Assembly (NCBI RefSeq): GCF_040419245.1
Contig: NZ_JAZHOH010000001.1
Location: 1,240,001 to 1,304,000 of the forward strand
DNA from: Ewingella sp. CoE-038-23
Lineage (GTDB): Bacteria; Pseudomonadota; Gammaproteobacteria; Enterobacterales; Enterobacteriaceae
DNA: 64,000 nt
Direction of reading: 5' to 3'
A program made the translations under genes and the position numbers. The notes under the pieces are model-generated. The model had not been told where the DNA came from. It ran no database searches and saw only the letters and a program-made list of their open reading frames with translations. Of this stretch, positions 8,640-17,099 are shown piece by piece (position 1 is the first letter of the stretch; every line of letters starts with the position of its first letter).

Positions 8640-9362
8640 TCAGGAAACGTGCTGCAGGAACTCGCGCAGACGTTCGCTTGGCGGATTGTTCACCAAGTCA
8701 GCAGGTTTGCCATCTTCAGCAATGCGCCCTTTGTCGATGAAGATCAGGCGTGATGCCACTTTCTCGGCAAACCCAACTTCGTGGGTCACGATAACCATGG
8801 TCATGCCTTCGTCCGCAAGCTGCTTCATGACGGTCAGAACTTCATGACGCAGCTCTGGGTCCAGCGCCGAGGTTGGTTCATCAAACAGCATCAGCTTAGG
8901 TTTGACCGCCAGCGCACGGGCGATAGCCACGCGCTGTTGCTGACCACCGGAAAGCTCGGAAGGGTAGTGATGGGCGCGCTCGGACAGGCCGACCTTCGCC
9001 AGCAGCTCTTTTGCCAACTTGTTAGCTTCTTCCTTCTTCGCACCACGCACGCGGATCGGGCCAAAGGCCACGTTTTCCAGCGCGGTCATGTGCGGGAACA
9101 GGTAGAACTGTTGGAACACCATGCCCGCTTCTTGGCGGATCAGGCGCTCGTCGACTTTCGGATCATTGACCTTCAGGCCGTCGACAATCAGGTCGCCGGA
9201 GGTGATCTCTTCAAGCTTATTGATGCAGCGCAGCAGGGTAGATTTACCGGAGCCTGACGGCCCGATGATCACGACCACTTCACCCTGAGAAATCTGCAGA
9301 TCGATGTCGTGGAGCACTTGGGTTTTACCAAAGTGTTTTGAGACGTTCTTAAATTCAATCAT
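8640..9362 (-). CDS. glnQ: Glutamine ABC transporter ATP-binding protein GlnQ
   Basis: This 240-residue ATPase powers glutamine uptake by the GlnHPQ importer on the cytoplasmic face of the inner membrane. The Walker A motif GPSGSGKST is at residues 34-42. The ABC signature LSGGQQQR is near 136-143, and Walker [13 protein letters not shown] starts near 155. The switch His lies in VIVTHE. Length equals E. coli GlnQ (240). Its ATG overlaps the glnP stop by 4 bp, implying translational coupling, and the operon terminator follows directly. Confidence 0.97.
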   Translation of the reverse strand: MIEFKNVSKHFGKTQVLHDIDLQISQGEVVVIIGPSGSGKSTLLRCINKLEEITSGDLIVDGLKVNDPKVDERLIRQEAGMVFQQFYLFPHMTALENVAFGPIRVRGAKKEEANKLAKELLAKVGLSERAHHYPSELSGGQQQRVAIARALAVKPKLMLFDEPTSALDPELRHEVLTVMKQLADEGMTMVIVTHEVGFAEKVASRLIFIDKGRIAEDGKPADLVNNPPSERLREFLQHVS

Positions 9363-10018
9363 ATAATTTTCAGTTTGCGTTCGAGGCGGCGCAGAACAAA
9401 GCTCAGAGCCAGCGTGATAATCAGATAAATAATGGCAACCGCACTCCAGATTTCCATCGCGCGGAAGTTACCGGCAATGATCTCCTGGCCCTGACGGGTC
9501 AGCTCGGCCACGCCGATAACGATGAACAGTGAGGTGTCCTTGATGCTGACGATCCACTGGTTGCCCAGCGGTGGCAGCATGCGACGCAGTGCCAGAGGCA
9601 TGATGATGTAACGCAGCGTGTCACGACGCGAAAGACCCAGCGCCAGACCTGCTTCGCGAAAGCCGTTGTGAATCGACAACACGGCGCCACGAGTAATTTC
9701 AGCGATGTACGCACCGGAGTTGATGATGATAGTCACCACCGCGGCGGTAAAAGGATCGATACGTAAATCAGGAACCATCATTGGCAGGGCGAAGTAAATA
9801 AACATTACCTGCACGACAATCGGGGTACCGCGAATAAGCTCAATAAATACCAGTGCAATGTGGCTGCTGAACCAGCCGCCAAACGCGCGAGCAAAGCCCG
9901 CAATCACACCGATAATCAGACCGCCAACCAGACCGAGGACCGAGATCCACAGGGTCATCTTGGCGCCTTCGAGCAGGATTGGCAGAGCGGGCCAAATAAC
10001 GCTCCAATCAAACTGCAT
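9359..10018 (-). CDS. glnP: Glutamine ABC transporter permease GlnP
   Basis: The inner-membrane permease of the glutamine importer, 219 residues as in E. coli, probably acting as a homodimer. About five hydrophobic segments are visible, beginning near residue 20 ([20 protein letters not shown]). The permease EAA loop that contacts GlnQ is seen in [20 protein letters not shown]. It lies between glnH and glnQ, overlapping glnQ by 4 bp. A 104-bp gap containing a strong hairpin separates it from glnH, a common arrangement that lets the binding protein be made in excess. Confidence 0.97.
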   Translation of the reverse strand: MQFDWSVIWPALPILLEGAKMTLWISVLGLVGGLIIGVIAGFARAFGGWFSSHIALVFIELIRGTPIVVQVMFIYFALPMMVPDLRIDPFTAAVVTIIINSGAYIAEITRGAVLSIHNGFREAGLALGLSRRDTLRYIIMPLALRRMLPPLGNQWIVSIKDTSLFIVIGVAELTRQGQEIIAGNFRAMEIWSAVAIIYLIITLALSFVLRRLERKLKII

Positions 10019-10046
10019 GTAATCTCTCCAGATAAATCTATTACTT

Positions 10047-10084
10047 TTAACGCCTGCTCAGCCTGTTGTGCTGGCAGGCGTTAA
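10047..10084 (-). promoter_or_regulatory. Hairpin between glnH and glnP
   Basis: Perfect 11-bp arms, TTAACGCCTGC and GCAGGCGTTAA, flank a 16-nt loop. There is no T run, so it looks more like an mRNA-stabilising or partial-attenuation stem that would leave glnH message more abundant than glnPQ. A second short hairpin, CTGTTGCGCGCAACAG, sits at about 10103-10118. Confidence 0.6.
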
Positions 10085-10122
10085 CTTCTCAATCACTTAA
10101 CGTCTGTTGCGCGCAACAGATA

Positions 10123-10866
10123 TTATTTTGGCTCGGTATCAAACCATTTTTTGTAGATTTTCGCGTAGGTGCCGTTCTCTTTAATGGTTTTCAGAGCGGC
10201 GTTGGCTTTTTCACGCAGGTCGCTGCCCTGTGGGAAAGCGATACCGTATTGCTGGCCAGCCAGCGAGTCACCCACGGCTTTGAACTGGCCGTTACCGGCA
10301 GTTTTGATGAAGTACAGGATGTTTGGCGTGTCGTGCATGACCGCGTCAGCGCGGCCAGTGCCCAGCTCCATGTAGGCGCTGTCGATGTTCGGGAACTGGC
10401 GCAGATCTTTGGTCTGTACGTTGGCTTTCATGTAGTCAACGGAGCTGGTGCCGCTCTTCACTGCCACAGTTTTCCCTTTCAGGTCAGCGACGCTTTTGAT
10501 GCTGTCGTTGTCTTTCTTAACCATTACCATCAGGCCGCTGTTGTAGTAGCCGTCAGAGAAGTCGATCGCTTTCTTACGCTCAGGGGTGATGGTGATACCC
10601 GCCAGCGCCAGATCGATGTTGTGAGTTTGCAGAGCAGGAATGATACCGCCAAAGTCCATTGGTTTCAGTTCGTAGGAGACTTTCATCTCTTTGGCGACGG
10701 CGTCCCACAGGTCAATATCGAAACCGACATATTTATCGCCTTGTTTGAATTCAAAAGGAACGAATGCGGTGTCAGTAGCAACGATTAATTTTTTGTCTGC
10801 AGCGTGGGAGCTAACGGCAAAGGCCAGCGTCATCGCGGCCAGGGAAACTTTCAACAGTGACTTCAT
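10123..10866 (-). CDS. glnH: Periplasmic glutamine-binding protein GlnH
   Basis: The periplasmic receptor that delivers glutamine to GlnPQ. The 247-residue precursor has a clear signal peptide ([20 protein letters not shown], cleaved after SHA at about residue 22). A family-3 solute-binding fold follows, with the signature [15 protein letters not shown] at about 49-63. Length matches E. coli GlnH (248). It is first in the operon glnHPQ. Upstream lie a near-perfect sigma-54 promoter (10922-10937) and an NtrC-type site (11011-11025), so nitrogen-limitation control is expected, as in E. coli glnHp2. Confidence 0.97.
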   Translation of the reverse strand: MKSLLKVSLAAMTLAFAVSSHAADKKLIVATDTAFVPFEFKQGDKYVGFDIDLWDAVAKEMKVSYELKPMDFGGIIPALQTHNIDLALAGITITPERKKAIDFSDGYYNSGLMVMVKKDNDSIKSVADLKGKTVAVKSGTSSVDYMKANVQTKDLRQFPNIDSAYMELGTGRADAVMHDTPNILYFIKTAGNGQFKAVGDSLAGQQYGIAFPQGSDLREKANAALKTIKENGTYAKIYKKWFDTEPK

Positions 10867-10921
10867 CAGTTAATTTCCTTTATACGTATTATGGGAACGG
10901 CATTTGTTGCGTCGATTTTAA

Positions 10922-10937
10922 TGCAATTAGCGTGCCA
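10922..10937 (-). promoter_or_regulatory. Sigma-54 (-24/-12) promoter of glnHPQ
   Basis: On the minus strand the sequence reads TGGCACG, four bases, then TTGCA, the sigma-54 consensus. Transcription should start near 10911, about 45 bases before the glnH ATG at 10866. Confidence 0.88.
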
Positions 10938-11010
10938 CAGAGCAAGTCGTATAGAATTCAGTGGGTTAATATCTTGCTGAACCGTTAAGGCTTGCTTAAT
11001 AACTCAGATC

Positions 11011-11025
11011 GCACTTTTTTGGTGC
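11011..11025 (-). promoter_or_regulatory. NtrC (NRI)-type binding site upstream of glnH
   Basis: GCACTTTTTTGGTGC matches the dyad GCACC-N5-GTGC recognised by NtrC. It lies about 107 bp upstream of the predicted sigma-54 start, a typical enhancer distance. A further half site, TGGTGCAA, is at 11053-11060. Confidence 0.75.
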
Positions 11026-11275
11026 GTCGTTACAAATTGACATGGATCGTTATGGTGCAACGGTTCATCATTAACCAATTGGCGGCTGTTAAACAATCGC
11101 TAATTAACAGTTACGCTGCGTTATTGCTATCAAACTCTAACTTTTACAACTAAGTTCTGAAACAGTTGCCTAATAATGAAGCAATCGGTTGCTTGCTGGG
11201 GGGTAAATATGGCGGAGAAAAGGGGCGGGGTGTGCCAATTTGGTGCAATGCAATTGTGAGGCGATATATAAGATA

Positions 11276-11542
11276 TTACCGCAGCTGGCTATCTTTACTC
11301 CCGCGACGGTTATAACCCGCACTGGCCTGATGTTTTTTGTCGAGCGCTGTCTGGCAGGCAATGCAATATTGCACTCCAGGCAGGGCTTTGCGACGCGCCT
11401 CGGGAATAGGTTCGCCACATTCGTGACAGAATTCTGCACTTTCGCCGTGGCCCAGTGCCTGACGCGCGCGGTTTACAGCGTCTTCGACGGTTGAGTCAAT
11501 TTGATCTTGAACGGCGCCGTCTTGTGCCCATCCACTTGCCAT
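11276..11542 (-). CDS. ybiI: DksA/TraR-type C4 zinc-finger protein (YbiI-like)
   Basis: An 88-residue member of the short DksA/TraR family. The four-cysteine zinc finger is Cys39-x2-Cys42 and Cys60-x2-Cys63, in the context FCHECGEPIPEARR and QYCIACQ. The N-terminal acidic helix carries the family start MASGW. It is the same size as E. coli YbiI, which lies in the same chromosomal neighbourhood. Members of this family may bind the RNA polymerase secondary channel, but no role is established for YbiI. It lies downstream of dps in the same direction, with a strong terminator between them. Confidence 0.9.
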   Translation of the reverse strand: MASGWAQDGAVQDQIDSTVEDAVNRARQALGHGESAEFCHECGEPIPEARRKALPGVQYCIACQTALDKKHQASAGYNRRGSKDSQLR

Positions 11543-11559
11543 AAATCCTCCAAATCAAT

Positions 11560-11595
11560 AGAAAACGGGCCAATGATTTTCACCATTGGCCCGTT
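11560..11595 (-). terminator. Intrinsic terminator of dps
   Basis: Perfect 12-bp arms AACGGGCCAATG and CATTGGCCCGTT with an 8-nt loop, followed on the minus strand by a short T-rich stretch. It lies about 50 bp beyond the dps stop. Confidence 0.85.
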
Positions 11596-11644
11596 ACGTT
11601 CTTAAAGGCTAGAAGTTGATTAAGTCGAAAGCTGGACCCTGGCG

Positions 11645-12148
11645 TTATTCAATATTGGATTCAATGAACCACAGGAACTTATCCAGATCTCGTGATGCCG
11701 CAGTCAGAATATCTGCAGTATCTTCATCTTCTACTTTGGTTGCCGCTTTGCGTGTGTCGTTGGCAACTTGCCCATAACGATCGGCCAAGGCTTTAAGATG
11801 CTCTTGAACGGTGTGAATGTTAGTTGGGTAGCTTTTCAGCGGAGTTTTGTCATTAACCACTTGCACTGTACCCAGTGCTACACCACCTAATTGCACCACG
11901 CGTTCTGCGATGTTGTCTTGATGCTCAGTGATGGCAGTGCGGAAACCGTCCAACATTTCGTGAACTGCGATAAAGTTCGCGCCGCGCATGTTCCAGTGAG
12001 CTTGCTTAGTGATCAGCGACAGGTCGATGTATTCAGCTACCAAAGGGTTCAGCACTTTGATGGTGTCCAGCTTCACGCCTTCTTCAACATCATTACGTGT
12101 GTAGAGAAGCTCAGAAGATTTCGTTTTTACCAATTTAGCGGTACTCAT
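11645..12148 (-). CDS. dps: DNA-binding ferritin-like protein Dps
   Basis: Dps forms a dodecamer that binds DNA and oxidises and stores iron, protecting the chromosome in starvation and peroxide stress. The 167-residue protein equals E. coli Dps in length. Ferroxidase-site residues are visible in the segment [10 protein letters not shown] and, about 12 residues on, [20 protein letters not shown]. The N-terminus has the Lys-rich, DNA-binding start [24 protein letters not shown] ribosome-binding site precedes the ATG. It follows glnHPQ in the same order as in E. coli. Control by OxyR, IHF or sigma-S is known in E. coli, but I cannot define those sites here. Confidence 0.97.
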   Translation of the reverse strand: MSTAKLVKTKSSELLYTRNDVEEGVKLDTIKVLNPLVAEYIDLSLITKQAHWNMRGANFIAVHEMLDGFRTAITEHQDNIAERVVQLGGVALGTVQVVNDKTPLKSYPTNIHTVQEHLKALADRYGQVANDTRKAATKVEDEDTADILTAASRDLDKFLWFIESNIE

Positions 12149-12697
12149 AATAGATATCCTCTTTAGTTATCTTTAGTTTAAGCGTTATACGAATTCGGTA
12201 TGGGAATAAGTATAGCAACCTTTTTACATTCTGCCTTAAATCATCAGCTATCAATGAAATCGTTAAAATCTAATGGTGATAGCCAGCGTTTTAATATTTT
12301 TTTCTCTGTGTGTGCCTCATGCTTTTTACATGACCAGATATACACAAAGATAATTAACGTCGCATTGTCTCGTTGCTGTTAAATACACTAGGGGCGAGCA
12401 GGGGTGATTTCAACCCTAAAATTTTATTTAAATCACAACTTATTGTTTTAAATGGATTTTAATGGTGATTATTTGCGATGTAGCAAACTGATAATATTTA
12501 TCATTTACATTTCCATTGCAGTTTTATGAGATTTTTTAAGAGCTATCTTAATTATCCATTCAGTTTTACTTATCAGTGATAATAACCCCTAGTGACAGTT
12601 CGCCATTAGCCGGTGAATGGCGGAAAAGGAATTGGTAATATTTTATTTCACGGCTGAGTGAATATATTCTCAGCCGTGAAAGGAAAGGAGTGAAAAA
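12149..12697. other. A/T-rich non-coding gap between tam and dps
   Basis: About 550 bp with no believable gene. The right end carries an inverted repeat (12-bp arms TTCACGGCTGAG and CTCAGCCGTGAA, about 12649-12682), which may end tam transcripts, although no T run follows. The dps end must hold the dps promoter. The middle (about 12240-12600) is strikingly A/T-rich compared with the coding DNA around it and could bind nucleoid proteins or hide a small RNA. I cannot show either. Confidence 0.5.
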
Positions 12698-13480
12698 TTA
12701 ATGGCGCGCGCTTTTACGGGCGATTAAAAATAGCCGTGGGAAGGCCAGAAGCACGCTGCGGTCGGCGCGTGGCAGGTAGACCTTCTCCAGCTCTTGCAGG
12801 TAGCTGGCGAGAAAAGCTTCTTGCTGGGTTTCATCCAGCGGAGCCAGGAAAGGCCGCAGCCCGGTGGCACTTAGCCAGTCGACAATCGCCTTGGCCGAAG
12901 GCATCACGTGGTAATAGGTGGTGCGCCAGATATCCACCAACGCCCCCTGACTTGCCAGCAAATCATAATATTGTTCGGTGGTGAGCAGCTGCTTGCGCGA
13001 GTTATCCACCCCGGCAATCGCATTCCTCCACTCCGGCTGGTCGGCCACCTTTTGCATTAACTGGTGCGAGGGCTGGGACAGGTTGTCCGGCATCTGCACG
13101 GCAAATACGCCTTCGGGCGCGAGCTGCTGCATCAGATGGGGGATCAGCTCGTCGTGCCCTGTCACCCACTGTAGTGAAGCATTGCCATAGATAATGTCTT
13201 GTGGCTGGGTCGGCTTCCATTCGCGAATATCCACCTTTTCAAAGCGGCAGGAAGGCAGGCGTTCGCGCGCTTTTTCTAGCATGGCTTGAGAAGTATCGAG
13301 GCCGGTAAGCAGGGCTTGAGGGTAGGCGTGTTGCAGCAGTTCGGTGCTATTCCCCGGCCCGCAGCCCAAGTCGGTGATGAATTTGGCGTTAGGATGCAGT
13401 ACACGGGCAAGGAGTTCAGCGGCGGGGCGTGTGCGTTCGGCTTCGAATTGGCGGTAGAGATCAGGATTCCAGTCTTTCAT
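12698..13480 (-). CDS. tam: Trans-aconitate 2-methyltransferase
   Basis: Tam methylates trans-aconitate, a by-product that inhibits aconitase, using S-adenosylmethionine in the cytoplasm. The 260-residue protein has the family N-terminus MKDWNPDLYRQFEAERTRPA and the SAM-binding motif DLGCGPGNST at about residues 37-46. The downstream acidic residue of the SAM site lies in LLTGLDTSQAM. Length is close to E. coli Tam (252). The ATG at 13480 has an AAGGA ribosome-binding site seven bases away. The gene stands alone; E. coli carries tam elsewhere, so its place next to dps is a local difference. Confidence 0.93.
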   Translation of the reverse strand: MKDWNPDLYRQFEAERTRPAAELLARVLHPNAKFITDLGCGPGNSTELLQHAYPQALLTGLDTSQAMLEKARERLPSCRFEKVDIREWKPTQPQDIIYGNASLQWVTGHDELIPHLMQQLAPEGVFAVQMPDNLSQPSHQLMQKVADQPEWRNAIAGVDNSRKQLLTTEQYYDLLASQGALVDIWRTTYYHVMPSAKAIVDWLSATGLRPFLAPLDETQQEAFLASYLQELEKVYLPRADRSVLLAFPRLFLIARKSARH

Positions 13481-13563
13481 GGCGGTTCCTTAACAGCGTA
13501 GTCGGGGTGTTGCCCATAATCCTAGACCGAGTTGATGACGCTGGCGAGTCAGAGCGCAAAGAT

Positions 13564-13596
13564 AAAAAAACGCCGGGCAAGCCAAGCCGCCCGGCG
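13564..13596 (-). terminator. Intrinsic terminator of the fasciclin-sigK-rskA cluster
   Basis: A stem of CGCCGGGC and GCCCGGCG with a 10-nt loop is followed by seven T on the minus strand, about 40 bp beyond the rskA-like stop. Confidence 0.9.
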
Positions 13597-13636
13597 AAAA
13601 ATGATGAAGACTTCTTTTCAAGCTAGAGGGTACTGA

Positions 13637-14329
13637 TTAAAGCGCAATCGCGCCGCTGTAGAGAACAGCGCCGGTCGGTTGCCCGGTTGGGGAGCCGCCC
13701 TGAGGTTCAAGGCTGATAGCCAGCGTCGAGCCGGGGTCAGGCATTCTTGCCGCCAGTGAAAGCTGGGTTGGCGACGCCACATTTAACAATCCGAGCGAGC
13801 GCGGTTTGCCGTCCGCCGGAATGGTCCACAATTCCAAGCTTCGGTCCTTGGCTATCTCCTGCAAATGCAGCGGAGTGAGGGTCAACCGGTTGGCGTCTTT
13901 ATCTACGCTGACCACCCATTGTCCGCTTCCAGCGCTGCTGTTAGCCAAAATGGCCACTGGCGTGATAGGCGAAGGCTGCACCAGCAGCTTAGGTACCAGC
14001 AGTAATGCAGCCAGCCCCGCCGCCAGCGCCCAGCCAAGATAGCCGCGCCACGGCATTTTGCTTGGTGTTGGAGCGTTGTCGGTATGCTCCGCTGCCTGAG
14101 GCACAGGCCCCAGTTGCAGCTGAATGCGTTTCCACACTGATGACGGCGGGCTGACCGGCGTGAGCCTGTTGTCGAGCTGGGTAAAGGCTTCCTGCCAGCG
14201 AGCCACTTCGGCCTGCAGCGCCGAATCATTTTGCATGGCTATCTCAAACTGGCGGCGCGCCGCACCGCGTAAGGTCCCCAGCGCATATTCCGCCGACAGA
14301 GCGGCATGGTATTCCCGTCTGTTTTTCAT
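13637..14329 (-). CDS. rskA: Anti-sigma factor, RskA type
   Basis: A 230-residue inner-membrane anti-sigma factor predicted to sequester the adjacent ECF sigma factor. The cytoplasmic N-terminus carries a helical anti-sigma domain (EYHAALSAEYALGTLRGAAR at about 5-24). One membrane segment lies at roughly 95-117 (GYLGWALAAGLAALLLVPKL). A periplasmic RskA C-terminal domain follows, with LELWTIPADGKPRSLGLL near 165. Its ATG overlaps the sigma gene stop by 4 bp, the usual coupling of a sigma/anti-sigma pair. In mycobacteria RskA restrains SigK; the parallel here is by domain and context. Confidence 0.9.
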   Translation of the reverse strand: MKNRREYHAALSAEYALGTLRGAARRQFEIAMQNDSALQAEVARWQEAFTQLDNRLTPVSPPSSVWKRIQLQLGPVPQAAEHTDNAPTPSKMPWRGYLGWALAAGLAALLLVPKLLVQPSPITPVAILANSSAGSGQWVVSVDKDANRLTLTPLHLQEIAKDRSLELWTIPADGKPRSLGLLNVASPTQLSLAARMPDPGSTLAISLEPQGGSPTGQPTGAVLYSGAIAL

Positions 14330-14907
14330 AGGCCCACGCAGCTCTTTAAATGCTCAAGGGCGCGACGGATCCAGCTTTTGATCGTGCCAAGAGGTTGTTG
14401 TAAATGGTCTGAGACTTCGCCATGCGAAAGTCCCTGATAGTATGCCAGCACCAAACTTTGCCGCTGTTCATTCGGCAGGTGCGCCATGCAGTCGGCAAGC
14501 ACTTTGGCCTCGGCGTTGTGCTGCAAATGGCGCAGCGGCTCGTCATTATCCTCGGACAGGCTCTGTTGCAGGCTGTCGTCCAGTTCATCAAGTTGGTTGT
14601 CGCTGCCGCGCATCCAGTCAATGGCGCGGTTACGCACGATATGGGTCAGCCAGGTCATCGGGGAACTGAGTGCGGCATTATAAGACGCAGCGCGATTCCA
14701 CGCGGTGATAAAGCTGTCATGCAGTACCTCTTCGGCCCACGCGTGGCGTCGCAGCATGCGAAGCGCGACGGCAAACAGGCGCGGCGAAGTTAAACGGTAC
14801 AGTTTTTCGAAGGCCTGACGATCCCCGCCAGCCATGGCGTGCATCAGGTCGCGCAGGGGATCCTCGGACGGATCCGGCATCGTTTTTATTGTTAAATTCT
14901 CATGCAT
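14326..14907 (-). CDS. sigK: ECF RNA polymerase sigma factor, SigK-like
   Basis: A 193-residue extracytoplasmic-function sigma factor. Region 2 is visible from about FEKLYRLTSPRLFAVALRML through AEEVLHDSFITAWNRA to PMTWLTHIVRNRAIDWMR. Region 4 has the helix-turn-helix LVLAYYQGLSHGEVSDHLQQ then PLGTIKSWIRRALEHLK. I chose the ATG at 14907, preceded by GGGG about nine bases away; a GTG at 14952 would add 15 residues. It sits between a FAS1-domain gene and its anti-sigma gene, all on the minus strand. Its likely target is the promoter-like site upstream of the FAS1 gene. Confidence 0.9.
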   Translation of the reverse strand: MHENLTIKTMPDPSEDPLRDLMHAMAGGDRQAFEKLYRLTSPRLFAVALRMLRRHAWAEEVLHDSFITAWNRAASYNAALSSPMTWLTHIVRNRAIDWMRGSDNQLDELDDSLQQSLSEDNDEPLRHLQHNAEAKVLADCMAHLPNEQRQSLVLAYYQGLSHGEVSDHLQQPLGTIKSWIRRALEHLKSCVGL

Positions 14908-14972
14908 TCGCCAGCCCCAAAACCGAAAGTGTGCAGTGGGATTTTTCGCCACTGCACCCAGTATAGACGGTT

Positions 14973-15533
14973 TTATTTCGGCATCAGCACGGTATCAATC
15001 ACGTCGATCACGCCATTTTTCTGCTGCACATCATAGGTACTGATGTTGGCCACGTCGCCCTTGGCATCTTTCAACTGAATATTGTGCGGACCATTGCCAA
15101 TCAGCCACAGCGCCTGACCATTCACGGTTTTCAGCTCGGCTTTACCGCCACCTTTTTTGATCAATTTCTCCAGATCTTTCATCTCATATTTCCCGGCCAC
15201 CACGTGGTAGGTGAGGATGCTGGTCAGCGTGGCCTTGTTCTCCGGTTTTACCAGATTAGCCACAGTACCTGCTGGAAGCTTGTTAAAGGCGGCATCGGTG
15301 GGAGCAAACACGGTAAACGGCCCTTTGCTTTGCAGAGTATCTACCAGACCTGCGGCTTTCACTGCCGCCACCAACGTGGTGTGGTCTTTAGAGTTCACGG
15401 CGTTCTCGACGATATTTTTCGACGGGTACATGGCCGCGCCGCCCACCATGGTGGTGTCGGACATCATTGCTGCCATTGACGCGCTGCTGAAAAGAATCGA
15501 AGCACAGATTGCGGTACGAATAAGCGTTTTCAT
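14973..15533 (-). CDS. Secreted fasciclin (FAS1) domain protein
   Basis: A 186-residue exported protein with one FAS1 domain. The signal peptide is at residues 1-21 (MKTLIRTAICASILFSSASM, then AA). FAS1 motifs are clear: H1-type GPFTVFAPTDAAFNKLP near residue 80, LTSILTYHVVAGKY near 108, and ANISTYDVQQKNGVIDVIDTVLMPK at the end. FAS1 domains act in adhesion or as surface proteins. It is followed by sigK and rskA. In Mycobacterium tuberculosis the FAS1 proteins Mpt70/Mpt83 are controlled by SigK/RskA, so the pairing is likely to be functional. Confidence 0.9.
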   Translation of the reverse strand: MKTLIRTAICASILFSSASMAAMMSDTTMVGGAAMYPSKNIVENAVNSKDHTTLVAAVKAAGLVDTLQSKGPFTVFAPTDAAFNKLPAGTVANLVKPENKATLTSILTYHVVAGKYEMKDLEKLIKKGGGKAELKTVNGQALWLIGNGPHNIQLKDAKGDVANISTYDVQQKNGVIDVIDTVLMPK

Positions 15534-15582
15534 GATGTGGTCCTTTTAGGGTAAGTAGACAAGGTCTTGTCTCACATCTGTA

Positions 15583-15610
15583 CATACGAACCAGGGCGGG
15601 ATTTGGATGC
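15583..15610 (-). promoter_or_regulatory. Candidate ECF (SigK-type) promoter upstream of the FAS1 gene
   Basis: On the minus strand GCATCC and CGTATG are separated by 16 bp, about 50 bp before the FAS1 ATG. The upstream hexamer resembles the mycobacterial SigK -35 (CCATCC) as I recall it. This is a motif-level suggestion only. Confidence 0.4.
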
Positions 15611-15661
15611 AGAAAAATCAAAATAAAATGCAGATATTTTTAACTGGCTGAATTTAGGTAT

Positions 15662-15690
15662 AAAAAAACCACGCTCGGCGGCGTGGTTTT
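15662..15690 (-). terminator. Intrinsic terminator of rhtA
   Basis: The stem AAAACCACGC / GCGTGGTTTT with a short loop is followed by T residues on the minus strand. It may work in both directions. Confidence 0.8.
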
Positions 15691-15710
15691 AATGTGAAAG
15701 GGTCAGGAAG

Positions 15711-16697
15711 TCACTTCCCCGAGGGATTATTGCCCGGCACTTCTACCTTCTCCAGCTTGGTTTTGCGCTGAATAGTCAGCGTGGAGCCTGCCGATGCGGC
15801 AATAATCGCCGCCAGCGCCAACCACTGTGTGCCGGTGAGGAACTCGCCGAGGAAGATAATGCCGGACAGCGCGGCCATCGCCGGCTCCATGCTCATCAGC
15901 GTGCCGAAGGTTTTGGCGGGAAGCTTGGTCATGGCGACCATTTCCAGCGAATACGGCACGGCAGAGGTTAGCAGGGCAATCAACAGGCCCAACGGCAGGA
16001 TGGACAGCGAGAAGATTGAGCTATGAGCCTGAAACGCGCCAATCGGAAAGAAGATCAGGGCGCCAATCAATGAACCTAGCGCCGCCGTGCCGGGGCCGTA
16101 GCTGCTTCCAGCGCGCTGGCCCGCCAGAATATAGATGGCCCAGCAGGTGCCGGCAAACAGCGCCAGACAGGCCCCTTTCAGGTCGATGCTGTCAGTCGAT
16201 TGTCCGAGCGGCAACAGGAACCACAGGCCGATCACCGCCAGAATCACCCAGACAAAGTCCACCGGGCGGCGCGAAGAGAACATCGCCACGGCCAGCGGCC
16301 CGGTGAATTCTAGCGCCACGCCGACGCCCAGCGGGATAGTTTGGATAGCCAGATAGAAGCTGTAGTTCATGCTGCCAAGCGCCAGCCCGTAAATCAGCAA
16401 GGCTTTCAGGTTGCCGCCGCGCATTTTAATCCGCCACGGCCGGAACCACGCCAGCAGGATCAAAGAGCCGATACCCAGACGCAGCGCGGTGACGCCCTGC
16501 GGGCCAACCACCGGAAATAAGGTTTTCGCCAGCGACGCGCCACCCTGTAACGAGAGCATGGCAATTAACAGCAGCAGTACAGCAACGAGTGGCGAAGCTG
16601 ACTTAGCAATCGCGGGCAGGGCAGGTGCCGGGTCTGCAGAAATATGATGAGATGCGGTGTTTCCGTCCGCAGGTGAATTTTTATCTGACTCGGTCAT
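15711..16697 (-). CDS. rhtA: Threonine/homoserine exporter RhtA (EamA family)
   Basis: A DMT-superfamily inner-membrane exporter of threonine and homoserine. The 328-residue protein has about ten membrane segments arranged as two EamA repeats, starting near SPLVAVLLLLIAMLSLQGGA. The family pattern TALRLGIGSLILLAWFRPWR is visible in repeat 1. I chose the ATG at 16697, which gives a hydrophilic N-terminal extension of about 30 residues relative to E. coli RhtA (295). The open frame runs further upstream but becomes low-complexity and non-homologous. Position between dps and a divergent ompX is as in E. coli, supporting the name. Confidence 0.92.
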   Translation of the reverse strand: MTESDKNSPADGNTASHHISADPAPALPAIAKSASPLVAVLLLLIAMLSLQGGASLAKTLFPVVGPQGVTALRLGIGSLILLAWFRPWRIKMRGGNLKALLIYGLALGSMNYSFYLAIQTIPLGVGVALEFTGPLAVAMFSSRRPVDFVWVILAVIGLWFLLPLGQSTDSIDLKGACLALFAGTCWAIYILAGQRAGSSYGPGTAALGSLIGALIFFPIGAFQAHSSIFSLSILPLGLLIALLTSAVPYSLEMVAMTKLPAKTFGTLMSMEPAMAALSGIIFLGEFLTGTQWLALAAIIAASAGSTLTIQRKTKLEKVEVPGNNPSGK

Positions 16698-17099
16698 CCT
16701 TCGCGCCTTAAATGTGATCCCGATTCCGCGGAATTCTTGTTTTATCACTAAAAACTGTGAGCGATGTGTTGTTGTGGGTTCAGTGTAGAGGGAAAAGAGG
16801 GGCGAAAAAATCCAAAAAAAATAATTTTTCGGGTCAGCTTTCGGAAAATCCTGCACTTTTTTGATTGAAAAGTGCACAAAACTTTAGGAATTTTCTGCTA
16901 ATCAGAAAAAGTTCAATAAGTTTCACTTATACTTTTATGGTCAAAAAATCATTAATAATCATTAGGATATGTCGTGCTGGAAACTTCTTGTTACACCATA
17001 TGATGCTTTGGACATCTTATATCAGGCAGAGTTTCACACTGCTTTTTGTTATATTTTCGTGGTGAAGGTTACTTTTGTTTCCCATTTGAGGTGGTTGTT
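16698..17099. other. Divergent rhtA-ompX control region
   Basis: An A/T-rich ~400-bp gap between divergent genes, so it must hold both promoters. It contains a perfect 9-bp inverted repeat, TGCACTTTT at 16852-16860 and AAAAGTGCA at 16868-16876, with a 7-bp spacer. This could be an operator or a hairpin. The ompX ribosome-binding site is GAGGTGG at 17088-17094. I see no gene in it. Confidence 0.55.

Larger units (their letters stand above)
10867..11275. other. Regulatory gap between the dksA-like gene and glnH
   Basis: This 409-bp gap contains the sigma-54 promoter and NtrC site described separately. The part furthest from glnH (about 11160-11275) forms the 3' flank of the DksA-like gene and has a weak hairpin, AAGCAATCGGTTGCTT, near 11179. 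It also carries another TGGTGCA half site at 11241-11247. No further gene is visible. Confidence 0.5.
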
